A DNA stretch of 64,000 nt from Rhinopithecus roxellana (GCF_007565055.1 NC_044562.1:51842250-51906249); one strand, 5' to 3'. Positions 11,131 through 25,079 are shown, counted from the stretch's first letter. Translations and numbers: made by a program. Notes: generated by a model from the sequence alone, not told the origin.

Positions 11131-13465
11131 AATGCTGCATCCCAGGTGGCTCTAGGGCTGTCAGGAACAATAGTTTCTCCCTTCATCCTTAATTTGGGGT
11201 TTCTGCCACTAATCAAGAGCGATCAAGAGTGCTTAAAGTTTAACTTCAGGCATACCGAGGGAGCCTTTTTATTTTTCATTTTCTGAAACTTTGTGTACAA
11301 ACTCTTATCAACTCCTGAAAATACATTTAAAAAACATCTTAACTATTCAAGCACATAAATGACATAGTACTGGAAAAACTTTGGAAACGTTATGCAATCT
11401 GTAGCTGTTTCTGTGGGCTGTTGCACAGCCCTCTAAATAGGAAACGTTGTGCTTAGTTCTTTCAACTGATTACAGGCAAGAGCAGTGTTTCAGTGCTGTG
11501 AATACTACACCTTTCTGGAGTTAAGTGTCAGGAGATAAATTTGAACTTGATAGCTACTTTATTAGAGTACACATTTTACAGCTTGTTCAGGAATATCAGA
11601 CCAGCAGTTAAAGAAACAACAGGGTAATAGGAAAAATTTTACACTGTGGTGGAATCTATGACCAGGCGAAATGTAGATACAGTGTAATGGATTGAGCTAA
11701 AGTTTAATTTTGGAGGGAGGTACACCCTTTCTCTAAGAAAGCAGCCGTTTCTTCATTGACTCTTTAATTCTGGATTCTTGAGTTATCTATTATGTACTTT
11801 AGAATTTATAATAAAAAATTAGTAATTTAAAAGTATCTAGAAATAGAACATTAATTTTTGCCCCTTAAAACAGAAGATTTTTAAGAAAGTCAGTTATATA
11901 TCAGTTTTGTTCTTTACACAAAACAATATTATAAATAAAGCAGAGATACTACATGTTAGCAATGTTAAAGTCAAGTTGCAACCACTGGTTTTGGTCTGGA
12001 ATTAAATACAGGATGATAAAACGTATGAGCAAAATTTCTCTGTGGTTTCTACATAATGAATGAGTAGACCTCGAGGAATATAATTATATAAAATGTGGCC
12101 ATTTTTATGTATTGATTAAACATTAGTACTGAATTATTAATAGCAACATTATACTTTTGTAATGCTTAAAACAAGATGTTAGCTTAAATCTGTTTTAAAG
12201 TCTTCCTTTGAACATAAATTATATTTAAATTCACATACATGGATTTAGTATTATAATCCCCATCTACTTAAATATGTTTTCATAAGTCTTATGCAATGAT
12301 GTTGGTAAATAACCAAAAATCTAAAATGACCCCCAAAATATATTCACCTACCATATTTCCTGAAAAGTTCTTCCAATTGCATGTAGTATCTATATTTTCC
12401 CAAGTGCATGTGCAACTTCAAAAAGGCATGATAGTTGCCCAGATGATTCTAAACTCAACACCAGTGAGGCACAACAACAGTGAGGGCACTTGCAGTGGTT
12501 TGGAAAGGCAAGGTTGTGTTGGATAAAATCAGATCCACCTAGCCATCATCTTTATTGTATTATCCCTTTGGAGAGCTGTGGGGATTGAAGCAGGTGGTTT
12601 TCGCCACTGATTTATGCCAAATCCTCATTTCTTCCTAATTAGTTAATTACATGCTTAGGTGCTACGGGCAGGTGGATTGCCACTTAACTGCACGTCTGTG
12701 CTTATTTATGTAAGGAATAGAACTTTGTGGAAGCTGAGATTCTTTGCCCAGATAATTAGAATGAAATTTGTCAAATTCAAGTGATTTGCTTCATGATCCT
12801 GGTGCTCTCATACTTTCACCAGGGAATTGTTACAAGTGAGTCTAGAAATGGGTCTTTGACTGACAACAGATTAAAACTATATGTGGGAGCAGGGTTTACT
12901 GGTCATCTGGCACATTGACAGTTGGTAATGCTTTTACCAGGGTATGATTGTGATGAGGGAAAAGGGAGATGAAGAATATCTTAAAAGATTCAAATAACTA
13001 GGCTTAATTGCACAGAGAAAGTTTGGAGCTGATTTCCATAACACAGACTTCCCAATAGCTAGTTGTACTTTTAGGGAAGCTGGCAGTGAGTTAAGCTTGC
13101 TTTTGATGCATTGCTTCTTATCTCATGCCTCACTTCATTTTCTTTGTCAGCTTCCTTTCTTAGGCACCTTGTTCTCTGAGGCTTTCCCTGGGCTGTCTGG
13201 CCTCTCACATTGAGACGTCTTTCTCAAGACTGACTTTTCAGAGACTCATGTACTAGAACTTTCCTTCTCAATATGTACTTGTAACTGCACCCTACTTCCT
13301 AGGGGCCTTGCACACTAGATCTCAATCCACTTTACAGGCAAATCTGTGCCAGTGTATTTTATGTGTGCTAGTGGGGCCAGTTGTAAGCTTAATGGACATT
13401 TTATGAAAATGGTGTCTTGGCTGTTTAAAAGTAATTCATTTAAAATTTCAGTCATTAAGAAATAT
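11131..13465. other. Intronic spacer, nothing firm
   Basis: This is the start of the PDE1A intron. It is mostly unique AT-rich DNA; the stretch near 13100-13310 has a weak L2 flavour (gaggctttccctgggctg). A 76-codon frame at 12296-12526 is not supported by anything else. Confidence 0.5.
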
Positions 13466-13469
13466 TTGA

Positions 13470-13780
13470 CCAGGTGCCATGGCCAAATATTCATAATCAT
13501 GCTTGTAATCCCAGCACTTTGGGAGGCCAGGGTGAGTGGATCACCTGAGTTCAGGAGTTCAAGACCATCCTGGGTAACGCGGTGAAACCCTGTCTCTAAT
13601 AAAATACAAAAAATTAGCCAGGTGTGGTAGTGTGCACCTATAGTCCCAGCTACTTGGGAGACTGAGGCATGAGAATCGCTTGAGTCCTGGAGGCGGAGGT
13701 TGCAGTGAGCAGAGATTGCACCACTGCACTCCATATTGGGCTATAGAGTGAGACCCCAACTTAAAAGAAAAGAAAAAAGA
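13470..13780 (+). mobile_element. Alu, old, with a small internal insertion
   Basis: A sense Alu with both monomers (tgtaatcccagcactttggg, then gtcccagctacttgggag, then ccactgcactcca) and a degenerate A-rich tail. Near the 5' end, where the consensus runs gtggctcacgcctgtaatcc, there are about 13 extra bases (aaatattcataat). Substitutions are frequent. The open frames on both strands are Alu translations. Confidence 0.95.
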
Positions 13781-16700
13781 CAGATTAATCTAGGATTTTT
13801 TTTGAAATATTTGGCTCATCGACATAGTTTCAAATTTCTATATACAGGTTAATTCTCCTATAATTGAAGCTCCAGCTTTAATTCTCGTCACCTGGCCTTC
13901 ACTGATTGACTACCAGTGTCCACTTCTGAGTCCATGGTGCTTGAGAGTTCAAATATGGGGGAAAAAAAACTTACAGGACCTCACATGACATATCATTGAG
14001 GATATACCTAGATAAATGTGGTACAGGCAAGCGATGGGTGCCATAAAGGAGGTGATAACATCCTCGGAGATTGAAATGAAAGTGACAGATTTCAGGAATG
14101 ACTCATTCTAAACACCTAAGTGACTGGAAAGATATGAGAGCAAGAGTTTTTTTTTTTCCCAATTTAATTTTCAAGATTTAATTAAAATAAGTTTTTATCA
14201 GCGCAGTCATCCTAAATTTCGGAAAGTAAGAGTCACCCATCAAGTGGAAAAAGTTACTGAGAGGTTTTGGAGTAGATGGTGAACACTGAAATTTTTTAGC
14301 TGGCTACGATATTAGGAGGCTTGGGAGGAATCTTGCATATCATTTAGATCCTGCCTTTAAGAATGTCTGGGGCTCCTACAGTAAAGATTCCAAATCATTT
14401 CCTGTAGGTAGGTTATCAAATCTATTTTTTTAAAAATTTCCTTGGAAATTTTAGATATATATTTTCATATCATGTCAATGAGGCAAGGAACACAGGCTAA
14501 GTTTCTTTCATGGCCAAGGCAGGAGTTTATATTATCTCCTTTATGGCTATCATGTGGAAGTGTGGCATCAATGAGACTATCCAGCCCTGAGCATATGTGC
14601 ACAGTGAGTGCCTTTTAGGCACACTGTGATTCTGCCTGCACAGGCTCTTCCAGCTCAGACTGGTGTTGAGAAAACACGATGCTCCTTTTCCTCAAGAGAA
14701 ACACTTTGAGTTTTATAATTTTCTGGAAAGAAAACACAATCACAAAAGTATGTTAATATGTTTTCAATCAATACTACTAAGTTCCTCAGCATGTAACAAA
14801 TTACTGTACATATATTTTTAAAATCCAAGATATGAATCAACACTTCATATATGAGACCTCATATAGATACATTCCTTTAGGCTTTTGAAAACCTTTGTTT
14901 CTATATTCCCAGAGATCTTTATCTCTGGTAATTATAATAATTTATCTCTTTATATGACTATATTCATTAATTTGCATTTTAATATTAAATGATGTAACAC
15001 ATTCAAATGAAGGATCTTTGTGTAACTTAGTAAAATAATTGTTGAAGACATTTACACCTTATAGCATACTCATCTTGATTAGTAAACTTTCTGTATTCCC
15101 ATGTGATAAATCAACCTTAGACTATAATACCAAGAAAAATCTGTTTCTTCTAATAAAATTGCACCAATAAAGTATTTGTCTGAATTTCACTGCCTCAAAG
15201 CATTTAAGCCTGGGCTTTTGTTATAATTATTTTCTCTTACTTGATATTTTGTTTTATCAAATTCTATTATATGTGCATTTTCCCCATTTGTTTCTCCAAA
15301 TTCTTTCTAGAAGTAGGCAGTGAAAAAATGAATTTAAAAAGTAAATTGAAATGATTCTTACATGTTAAACTTTACTGTTATTTGGAGCCGACAACCTTTT
15401 GAAGCTCTTTCATGGTTCAAAAGTGGTTAGGTCACTTTTGTGGTAATTTTCCATTAGAAATGTAACTGAAAAGCCACAAACAAAATCATGCAGATAGTTC
15501 CTTATTAGGCCTGTAATTGAGAACAAGTCTATACATCCAGGATCAAAGATACTAAAGACAGCCAGGTTTCCAGACTAGTGAACATCATATTGGGATCTCA
15601 CAGCATTTAGACCACACGGTTTCTTCTCTTTATGTCTTCTCAGAAGCTTTATTTTCACAAGTATCTGTTAGCAGAGGAATTCTGAGTGTGTATTTGGCAG
15701 GCGTATTTTCTTCATATAATAATGGAGAAAGCAGTGGGATGAAATAAGAAAGCCTAGAAAAAGAAAAGCACATCCTAATTTTGTTTGTGGACCTAATGGC
15801 TATGGTTAATACCTATTGCTATTAGTGACTTAACTGATTTTTGAAATGTATTCCAAAGATCAAAGCAAAAAAGATAAACACATTTGAATGTAAGGCAGAT
15901 AATGTTTACCATGAAAGAAAATTTCAGACATTACAGTGCCTTGTTATTTTTCCAGTTGTGATAAAAGTAGCTCTAATTTTTAAGTGGTCATCACTAATAG
16001 ATAAACTATGATTTGTTATACATTTTAATAGCAGGCAGTAAATTTAATGTCAGGCATTTATTCCTGCTGGTATTATTTCACCCACAGTCAGCACAATTTA
16101 AATTATCTCCAGTAAGCTAGCATCATAATTATCAGCAACAGTAGCAAGTATTGATATTAACACCAAGAGGGAAAATTCATAGAAAACTTGGTGTATTTTT
16201 AGGCAAGCTATATGCATGTAATCTTTTGGATAACTCCATGAGACAGTATTAAATCTACAATTAATAATTTTGGGTAGAGTCAGGAAAAGGGTACGATTGA
16301 AATGTGGGGAGGTGTCTCCCACTCTGGAGCTACCCAAATGTCATTTTCTCAGCTAGAGCAGCTTGATGACATGTACATTTATCTTAGACATTGGTAAGAT
16401 TTAGAAATGGCTTTTCAGAGATTTGGAATGAGCAAAAGAAGGAAAATTAAGATTATGCAGAGTAAAACAATTTCCTGGGATTATTAATGATTTTATACTA
16501 TCTGGAAAATTTTACATTTATAGTAGTCAGCCTATTTCACATAGTGTTTAGGTAAAAACAATGAAAAAAAAAAACAGTCATACTGGTGGATACTTGTTTA
16601 AAAGACAACCTGTAGGTATGTAGAGATGGAATAAATTTAAAGAAATCTGTAGTATTTTTGAACCTAGTCTCCTCAGTTCTGTGACTGGACATAATGTAGT

Positions 16701-18140
16701 TTTGACAGTTAGTTCTCATGGGAAAGCTTCAGTTTATTTATGTATTTGATTATGGCCACTTGGACACGAGCTATAATTAAGGAAAATTCAACATTTCCTG
16801 AGTTGGAGCTGCTGGAAGTGTACGGGGCAAGTTCCAGTGCATTTGAAGGAATAGATGATAATACTTCCAGATTTATCATCTTTGTAATAGCCAAGCCAGC
16901 TGCACTGAAGCCTTACTTTTTGTTATGTAGAAGCGTTAGTTCTGGGTCAAGTTGGCATCCACGTTTAGTGTTTTGGTGTCCCCTGCCTTTAGGATTTTAG
17001 GATATTATTTTTAGAAGAGTTTTTACATTAAACCAGAACAGATATTTAAATATTAATTGTATATGTATTAACCAGCTGCTTATAGGCTTGAAAAGTTATG
17101 TGCTTTGATTATGAAAACCATCACTTTAGCCTTAAAATATTAATACTTAATTTGACTTTTTTAAGGATCAGAGAGCTTGGAACAAATTGATTAGAAACCA
17201 ATGGTGATGAAAAACAGTAGGGCTGTATCTTCATCATATAAAAGTGGCAGTTATGTCAGTTCTAACTGAGGTAGGAAAAGAAAATCCCCACCTGGTCAAG
17301 TCACTATTAAATTATATCATTAAATTAAATTTGGATGAAAATAGGGATATGTGATGATCTGGGCCCACCTGTTTGTTAGAGATCACTAACAAAGATGCCA
17401 ACGACTTCTATCTATTCCAGCAGTGATGTCTCTGTGGAAAAAACAAAACAAAACAAAAGAGGAAACAGAAAAAAAGAGACTCTTGCTAATTTTTGGACCC
17501 ATTGGGTTAACTGCCCAGTCCAGCTGCATCCAGTTATTTCTAACAGCGCAGTGGCATTTTAGCCGCACGTCTTCTGCTGTGCATCTCTCTCATTCCATTA
17601 TAATTAAGTAATTAATTAGTATTAATTAATTCTAGTATAATTCTATTATAATCATTATGATTCTATTATAATTAATTAAGTAAGGGGATCAGCTCCCCTA
17701 CGAAACTATAAGATCCCTGAGGCTAGAATCAATACTGAATTCATCTTTGTATTTCTCATAACTTTTAGTAGAACGTATTTTATAAGTAAGCATTCACCTA
17801 ATTCTTCAACTTAAATACCTACAGGGACCACACTGGTATTGTAAATGTGTGAAGTAGGATATGGTGGGAACGTAGTAGGTGCAAAACAAAAGGCATTTAG
17901 TTTGACATTTTTAAAAACACTAAAACACTAAACAGGATCTAGCTGCAGACTGCTAGCTGGTGCCCCTTGAAATGAATGAATGATAGAATGAAGAGTTTGT
18001 TTTGTTAGGTCCACACAGTGGTCTTCTCTCCATTGTTAGGGGGACAAATGGCCAGTAGAGCTTAGCTGAAAATTCTGGCAGTTACATTCAAGAGGTATAC
18101 TAGGAGGATGAGTACTTGGTTCTTGTTTCTTATCCTTATT
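13781..18140. other. Intronic spacer with AT-rich simple sequence
   Basis: Mostly unique AT-rich intron. The stretch 13985-14125 weakly resembles antisense L2. An imperfect ATTAATTA/TCTATTATAAT array occupies 17595-17690. A less AT-rich stretch at about 17490-17590 has no open frame or repeat I can name. Confidence 0.5.
17595..17690. repeat. AT-rich low-complexity array
   Basis: Repeats of attaattaa and tctattataat, partly self-complementary. It is probably a decayed microsatellite. Confidence 0.7.
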
Positions 18141-18150
18141 AAAGAATGAG

Positions 18151-18326
18151 AAAATCATATTAGCTGGGTGTGGTGGCAGGTACCTATAGTCCCAGCTACT
18201 TGGGAGGCTGAGGCAGGAGAATTGCTTGAATCTGGGAGGCGGAGGTTGCAGTGAGATCATGCCACTGCACTCCAGCCTGGGCAACAGAGTGAGACTCCGT
18301 CTCAAAAAAAAAAAAAAAAAAAAAAA
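18151..18326 (+). mobile_element. Free Alu right monomer, retroposed alone
   Basis: The copy begins in the A-rich linker of Alu (aaaatcatattagctgggtg) and contains only the right arm plus poly(A). It is flanked by aaagaatga at 18141-18149 and at about 18327-18335, a 9-bp target duplication, so the truncation happened at insertion. About 7 bp are missing in gtgagatcatgcc relative to the consensus gtgagccgagatcgcgcc. Confidence 0.9.
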
Positions 18327-18669
18327 AAAGAATGAATATACCTTACAGCATAACTATACTGATAACTTCTATATAATTTTGTAGCATTAAAGGAATAGTT
18401 GAATTATATAATTCTTGAATGAATAAAATGCATTTGTATTAGCACCACCTTTAATTATTCCAGTATCAGGAAATTCAGTGCCTATAGGCATTTCAAGTTT
18501 GAACTTAACTTGTTAGAAAATATTTTCTTAAATTGAAATCTGTCTTCCTGTCAGTACAATGTTTTTTCTCTTTTTTGGTGGAACTGGAAGAAGAAGGATT
18601 TAAACTCTCTCTTCCATAGGTTAGCTCTTTAAACATTGAAGACAATTGTATCAGCAATTGCTGTTTGTA

Positions 18670-18945
18670 AATCTTCCCAAAGCTTAGTGGCTTAAAATGA
18701 TGTGCGCCTGTGGGTCAGTTGAATGTTTCTGCTGATTTGTGCCAGGCTTGGTTGATGTCAGTGGGGCTTTTCCATGCGCCTGTGGCCAGATGGTGCGTTT
18801 TCTGTGGGCCAGCTTAAGAGGAAGAGGAAACACGAAGTTTTTCAAGGTTCTGATTAAGTTTGATTGAATTTTGTTACTGTCCCATTGAAAAAACAAAAAA
18901 GCCACATGGCCAAGCCCAGCGTTGGTGTGGGAGGGCATAACCAAA
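18670..18945 (-). repeat. MLT1-type LTR fragment
   Basis: Landmarks of antisense MLT1 LTRs are visible: cttagtggcttaaaatgatg and tgtgggtcagttgaatgttt. The remaining part is too diverged to delimit. It could be another MaLR subfamily. Confidence 0.45.
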
Positions 18946-20141
18946 GGGTGTAGATATAAGGAAGCATTTACATTTGCTCCAGTTAATGCGATTATTCTGC
19001 TCTTAAAACACTTATACCTTTTTTGATTCTTCTTTCCCTTACTCTATCTGCAGTCCATTCCACCGTTGAAGAGAAAGCACATAGTATGATCTTTATTTCA
19101 TGTTGTTAAGTGGTGTAAGTGACTGGTGAGGTTAGGAAAAATATATATATGAACAAAGCAGTGTAGTGCAGATGACTCTCATGTGACCCAAGGGTCAAAC
19201 ATGGCTCACTTGACTCCGGGGTTATAGCATGCCTGAGATTCCTGGTTTAAGAAGTTTTAAAAAGTTAAAAGGGAAAAATGTTCACCTAATTGCCTAAAAC
19301 ATGAGCTATTACACCCATAATGACTGCCCACATTTTCCCAGTTCTTTTTCAATAATTGATTTTTACCAAGTGTCATGCTAGCCGACTTGATGAAAGTAGT
19401 TATTTTAATAGAAGCTGAACATAATTAATTACATAATTTTGGGCAATTCCATTCCAAATACACTAAAACTATGACATGGAAAGGAGGCTTTGGAAATAGT
19501 AATAATGAAACAAAGCTTCCTTATGCATTTGAATCTAATTTGAATTCTAGCCATAATGTATATTCTCTTGGGAGTTAAATTTATTATCTTAAAATTTTTT
19601 TATGGGATAGATTTATGATAACGTTTCTATCATTGAACCCTCCTAAACACCACTATAATAGGTAAATATTTTTGTAAAACCTGCAAATTATATAACATTT
19701 ATTTTGAAACAGTGATTCACAAAATGATTTTTTTTAAAATTGACATTAGACTTGCAGTTTATAAAACAAAAACAAAACACAACAAACTTTTGCATTTGTG
19801 ACCAGAGATTTTGATTTGGTAGGTCTGGGGGTAGAAAGGTTTGATGTATTTCTACAAGCTCTCCAGTTTATGCTGATTCGTTGCTAGATTTGGGACCCAT
19901 TTCCTTAATGATATAATTTATATACACTAGGAATGGAAAGACAAAATAATTTGTAAAACATTTTGATAAGATCAACGTCATAATTAGAAATATAAGCCAT
20001 GTTTTTCTTTCATTTTTCATGAAAAATCTCTGTTGGGTACAGTGAACTTCTGAATATGAGGAGGGATAAATTTCTCCCCTAAAAAATCTTCAATGCTTTT
20101 TTAGGATATAAAACAGAGAGAAACTACTGTGAACTTCAAAG
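18946..20141. other. Intronic spacer, nothing recognised
   Basis: AT-rich DNA without gene-like frames or repeats I can name. Confidence 0.5.
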
Positions 20142-20301
20142 CAGTGGTTTTCAATATTGGCTGTGTCTTGCACTCACTGGGGAATTTAAAAAAATCCCAA
20201 AACTCAGGTGGTATTTCAGACCTACTATATCAAAATCACTGGGTGAGACCCAGGAATCAGTGTTTTTCTTAAATTCCCTAAGCCACACTGAAAAACCACA
20301 G
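20142..20301 (+). mobile_element. hAT-Charlie MITE (MER20/MER5 group)
   Basis: It starts cagtggttttcaatattggc and ends with the inverted partner actgaaaaaccacag, the terminal inverted repeats of this non-autonomous hAT group. The interior has the expected ctggggaatttaaaaaaatc and gggtgagacccaggaatcag blocks. The 8-bp duplication is no longer clear; only caaag versus taaag is shared at the inner edge. Confidence 0.7.
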
Positions 20302-23300
20302 ACCTAAAGAGAAGCACACATAAAGTACAGTGACAGAAGGGGGAAAACACTTGCAGGTGAACACTGAAGGGTCAATAGGATTCTGACAGGCAACTGGAAG
20401 AAGGAAAGAAGATTAGCAAAGTGGTATAGCATCAGCTAAGGTATGGGAATCTGAAAGTGCGTAAAATGTTTGGGAAAGGTTCAGGAATAGGGAGAATTCT
20501 TCACTGGCCATCCAAGTGCTGAGCATCTACATGTGGAGGGATGCGTGGCTCAGTTTGGTTTGGGCTAGAGAGTCCAGGGCCATACACAGTCTATTTTGTG
20601 ACTGTGTATTGTCACCTATGTGGCATGATGTTGAAACTGACAAATCCGATGAACTGAACTCTTGAGCTCAGCATTTCCAAAATGCAATTTTGTCTTAGGA
20701 CACCATTCCCCTGAGATACTCTGAACAAAAGCATCAAATAAGTTTGGGAATTACTTCCAGTCACACTCGTTTCCCTCTCAGAGATTTACAAAGCATATTA
20801 GAAGTTGTGTAGTAAAACTCATTCACTCTAGTATTTTCCTAAACACTCAATTATGTATAATGCTTATTAATATCCCCCAGAAAGTAGTGTTCCAAAGAAA
20901 GATATTTTAGTGTTCCTAAATTTCTCCAAAACATGCCTTCTTTATTTTTCTGAAACTCACTGTGCTTCAGCTAGTCTTTTCTCCTCCTTTAATTATTTAT
21001 TTTCTTATTTATATTTTCTGGAAGATAGCCTGTCCTCAAGAAACTTCTCCGTAGTTAACATTTTTCATCTCTTAGAGAAGTCAGGCAAAAAATGTTGCAT
21101 AGTTGAGGGAATAGTTAATGTTTTATTACATAACTGTGGTGATGTGAGTTTAAAAAAAGGAAGAATAAATATTTTGAAAAGATTGGGAGAGGATGAACAA
21201 TGTCACATTATTGAAACAGCTGAGTGTAAATTAAGAAATAACAGATGGAAGTTATGTGTGGATTATCACACCCAGGTGTCACTGTACACCCATTTGGCAG
21301 CATTTTACCTCGCCTTTGTACCTTTTCCCTTGCTTCATCCTGAAGAGATATTTAAAAAAATCATTGCCCTGAAATTCACACTTAGCGAGAAATAGACAGT
21401 TCAAAATCTACAAATAACGCCTTGTTGAATAATGATAGTTTGCAGGTGTGTAGAATCCCATATTTAGTTTATATTTTTAATTTTATACAGCTGTTATACT
21501 ATTTGCTCACACATTTGCCCTGTAAAATGAAACTGAATAGCTCCTCATTTCATAGATGAAGAAATTGAAGTTCAAATGGTCACAGGAAGTTAGAGAAAGA
21601 GACACAGGACACTGACATTAAGAACAAGCAGATTAAGTGTGGCTTGCCATTACAGATTTCATTTTTGTAACAAATATGTTAGGAGAACTTGGTGTGTATG
21701 TCAGGGCAGCCATATGGTTCTTCTTTGAGGTATAACCCATTCTTAGTAGCCAAGGAAGTGATGTGAATGTCCTTGAACATTGTTTTTAGCTACTTAGGGT
21801 TATTTAATACCCATGATTTCCATGCAAGTTTTCTTTTCTAGACATGGAGAGAGAAAAAAGTTGAGATAAGTAAATTATGTGTTTTCTGTGTCATATGATT
21901 TACTGTGATGACTACACAAATATAGATTTGACATATCACATATGATACACTTTCTAGAACATTTAGGACATAAAGAACTGCCTAGAAGAAGTAAAGACAG
22001 GAGGGAAAAAAAGAAAGTTCAGGCAGTTGCTTTGAAAGTGTTTCTAAACAGAAGAGATTTGTTGCTATCATAATATAAATAACATTTTCCTAGGCAGCAG
22101 AAAGATGTAGATCTTGAAGGATATGGCTTCTAGGTTATACAAGACTAAAACTTGATTTCATTATGATTTCATTAATAGAAATGATTAAAATATATTTTGA
22201 GCCATCCTATTAATCTATATTTTCAGACATTGTTTTCCATCAGTTTCCTAGTATCCAAAATGCTAAAAATTCATTGTTGTAATTGTCTTTTATTTTAATG
22301 TATTTGAGACCATTCATGGGTGCTATGAAGCTTGCATGTTTTGTTATTTTAAAATATTTTACTTATTGTAATTTTCTGAAATATACCAAAAATTTATTTT
22401 CTAAAGAGAAAACGTATTCCACAGTTGGCTAGGCAAACGATACAAAGCCCTCAGAAGGCTATTTTCTCTCTTTTAGGAATGAAATATTTAGAAAGTCTTT
22501 ACTGAAGGCAATATCTTTTATGTGGGACAGAGTGGTAAAGACAGATTTTTTAAAAAAAATGCTTCCATCTCTAGTGTAGAACTATTATTTCATGATATTT
22601 ACTTCAATAATAATCTATCCCAAATTGGTGCTTACTTAAAAAATGGAAAATACTTTCCGAGTCTTCTAAGGAGCTGAACAGTTGTACCAAATGACCACTG
22701 AGCTAAACATTACATAAAATTTCTTTTCAATTATTCTGTACCAGCTTGTAGACAAATTGATATAGAATTTGAGCTTCTAAAGTTGAAAAATTTTGATCCG
22801 TGTGTTTAATCTGGATAATTTGTTCTGCTTTATCCTTCTTCCTGCCTACCAACACATCATTTCCCACTCTCCCTATTAGCTCAGTTGGAATTTAGCTCAC
22901 TCATCCATTTAATGGAAGCAATGTCAACACTGAGCTAATAAAGGACCTTCACTTGAATTTTTCTTTTTTCCTCATTTAGATGCCTAGATAACAATATGAT
23001 GCTGCCCCTTCCCACTACCCTCTCTTTTCTTTCATCCTTTCTCCCTTGACAGAAACCAGAATGCCTACTATTTTCTATGTGAGAACAACTTGCTACATAT
23101 CCAGAAAACAAGCGGTTATGCCAAGTTACTATTTTATCCTGAGGAGTTTTACCTACCTCTGTAAACAAACATTAGGACATTGAAGGCCACCTTAGATCTG
23201 TGAGTTTTATCTGAGCAGATAGTGACCTTAGGACTCCTAGGTAGATGTTGTTTCTGGGTTTTCCCTTAAAGAATGAGACCCCTGGGGGGGTTTGGAATTC

Positions 23301-24235
23301 CACATTTAAGACTCAGACTATAATGCTTAGGTGACATCTTCATAACTTATTGAGTTACTTGCAGATGTTCATTCTATCCACTCTAAAATAATTTCCTCTT
23401 ATCTACTCCATCTGGTTACAATTCAGTCTCTTCCTTCCATTCATTTATCTTCAAAATGCAGACCGGGAATCGTCCTCTGCTTCCATGTCTTCCCATTAAC
23501 TTCTTCAGTCCTTTGTGAATACACCTCTTCTCGTAATCTCAGTTGTCTTCTGTTAGGTGATCCTCAAATTTACATGTGCAGATCTCAACTTTATTCTGAG
23601 TGACAACTCACATTTCTTTACATTTCTTAAGCATGTCCACCTGATGACCTCCTGATACCCAATACTAATCTATCTGAAAGAGATTTATAATGCATGTATA
23701 ATAACAATAATAATAAGTTCAGAAGCAGGTGTGTGAATATCTCTCCAAACCTTGTCCCTTGTAACACTAGTGTGCCATGAGATTTAATAGATTTATCACA
23801 CACACGTATACGCACACAAACATAAACACACAGACACATACAGGCAGACACAGGGTTACAAGAGGATTTCCCAGAACTTTATAATGTTTATGTTAAATCT
23901 AAATATTTAAGGCAAAGATATGATATTTAGTGTTTCCTAAATTGACAGTGGAACTTTCTTGGTGCCAAATATCTATAAACATATGAAAGTCTTCAGTAAA
24001 TTGTTGTTTAAGAAATATTGCTTAGAGGAACAGCTTAGCCTAGCTGCTTTCAGCCTTTTTGTTGATGGCTATTAAGGAAAACATAAAACACTTCCCTGTA
24101 CTTTTAATCCCCTTGTCATTTAGATTTCAAATCTCTGTTATTTTTCATGCTTCTCTACTTCTTATCATTCATAACAAAACAATTATCAAGTCCTTTCATT
24201 TATGTCCTTAGAAAATTTCTTTCTCTACTCTTTTC
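20302..24235. other. Intronic spacer; one unexplained 161-codon frame
   Basis: Mostly unique AT-rich DNA. The stretch 21480-21600 weakly resembles antisense MIR (catttcatagatgaagaaat). An open frame at 20910-21395 is discussed under findings; I do not call it a gene. A decayed CA repeat lies at 23798-23850. Confidence 0.45.
23798..23850. repeat. Decayed (CA)n microsatellite
   Basis: Runs of cacacaca are interrupted by cgtata, aaacataa and gacacata units. It also gives a cysteine-rich minus-strand frame that is an artefact. Confidence 0.85.
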
Positions 24236-24239
24236 TTCA

Positions 24240-24870
24240 TTCTTCTCCACTTCAAAGCCCCCTAGGCTCCCATTTAAAATTTTATGATAATTTAAAAATT
24301 AATCTTCTAATCTTCAGCCCCTCTTCCACAGTTCCTTGGTTCTCAAGTTAGCAGATTAATCTTTAAACTTTGTCATGGTTATGTCACTCCTTTTTGTAAT
24401 TTGCAATGGCCCTTTATTTTCTACCAAGTGAAACATGGATTCTTCTGAGATTGCAAGCACTTTATACCTACTCTCCATCTATTCCATCTCTTTCCTACTT
24501 CCACAACTCATGCTACAGTCATTCTGGGTGACTTATTGCTCCTAGGACCTGTCTTATGCTTCCCTTCCTGAACCTTAGTCTACTCTGCTTTGTCTGCTTT
24601 TATGCTTCTCTCTGTTTTGTCTGAACTGGTCTCTGTCCTTGGTGATGCTTCAAGTCCTAGTTCAAATGCCACTGTCTTTATGAAGGGCTCCCTGATTCTT
24701 CCAACCAGAATAAGCTTTTATGCCTTCGAACTTGTCATGGCAGTAGTACTTTAGTTGTAGCTCTGAATTTCTGAGTATATTTCTCAGAAATTTGTGTCAT
24801 TATTTAAAGCATGTCCTATTTCCCCTTCTCAGTGTAAACTTGATGGCTAAGACCTTGTCGTATCCATAGA
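24240..24870 (+). repeat. L2 LINE, 3' ORF region
   Basis: Sense L2 landmarks in order: ttagcagattaatctttaaa, gttatgtcactcctttttg, tgcaatggccctttatttt, tcaagtcctagttcaaatgc, then ctttatgaagggctccctga. It is ancient and has no intact frame. Confidence 0.7.
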
Positions 24871-24874
24871 ATTA

Positions 24875-25035
24875 TAGAATAATCAAGTAAGAAAGACCTT
24901 GTATCTAGTGTAACTGTCTTATTTCATAGATAAATGAAAAACTCTAAGACATTAAATATTTTGACTAAGTCCTCACAGGTAGTTAGTGATAGAGTCAGGA
25001 CTAGAACACACATCAACTCTCAATCCCATGCTGTT
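24875..25035 (-). repeat. L3/MIR-like ancient repeat
   Basis: The order atagaattatagaataatca, ttcatagataaatgaaaaac, cctcacaggtagttagtgat and agtcaggactagaacac follows the ancient CR1/L3 or MIR pattern. Confidence 0.45.
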
Positions 25036-25079
25036 TCTAGTCTAATTTATTTGTGCCTCTTGTTCTTATAGCCCATGGC

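Noticed and set aside
13315..13759. 139- and 66-codon minus-strand frames
   Set aside because: They match the classic reading of an antisense Alu (SLQPPPPGLKRFSCLSLPSSWDYR-like words) and are not genes.
17386..17611. Conserved exon candidate
   Set aside because: The stretch is less AT-rich than its surroundings, but its frames on both strands are short and there is no splice-site pair.
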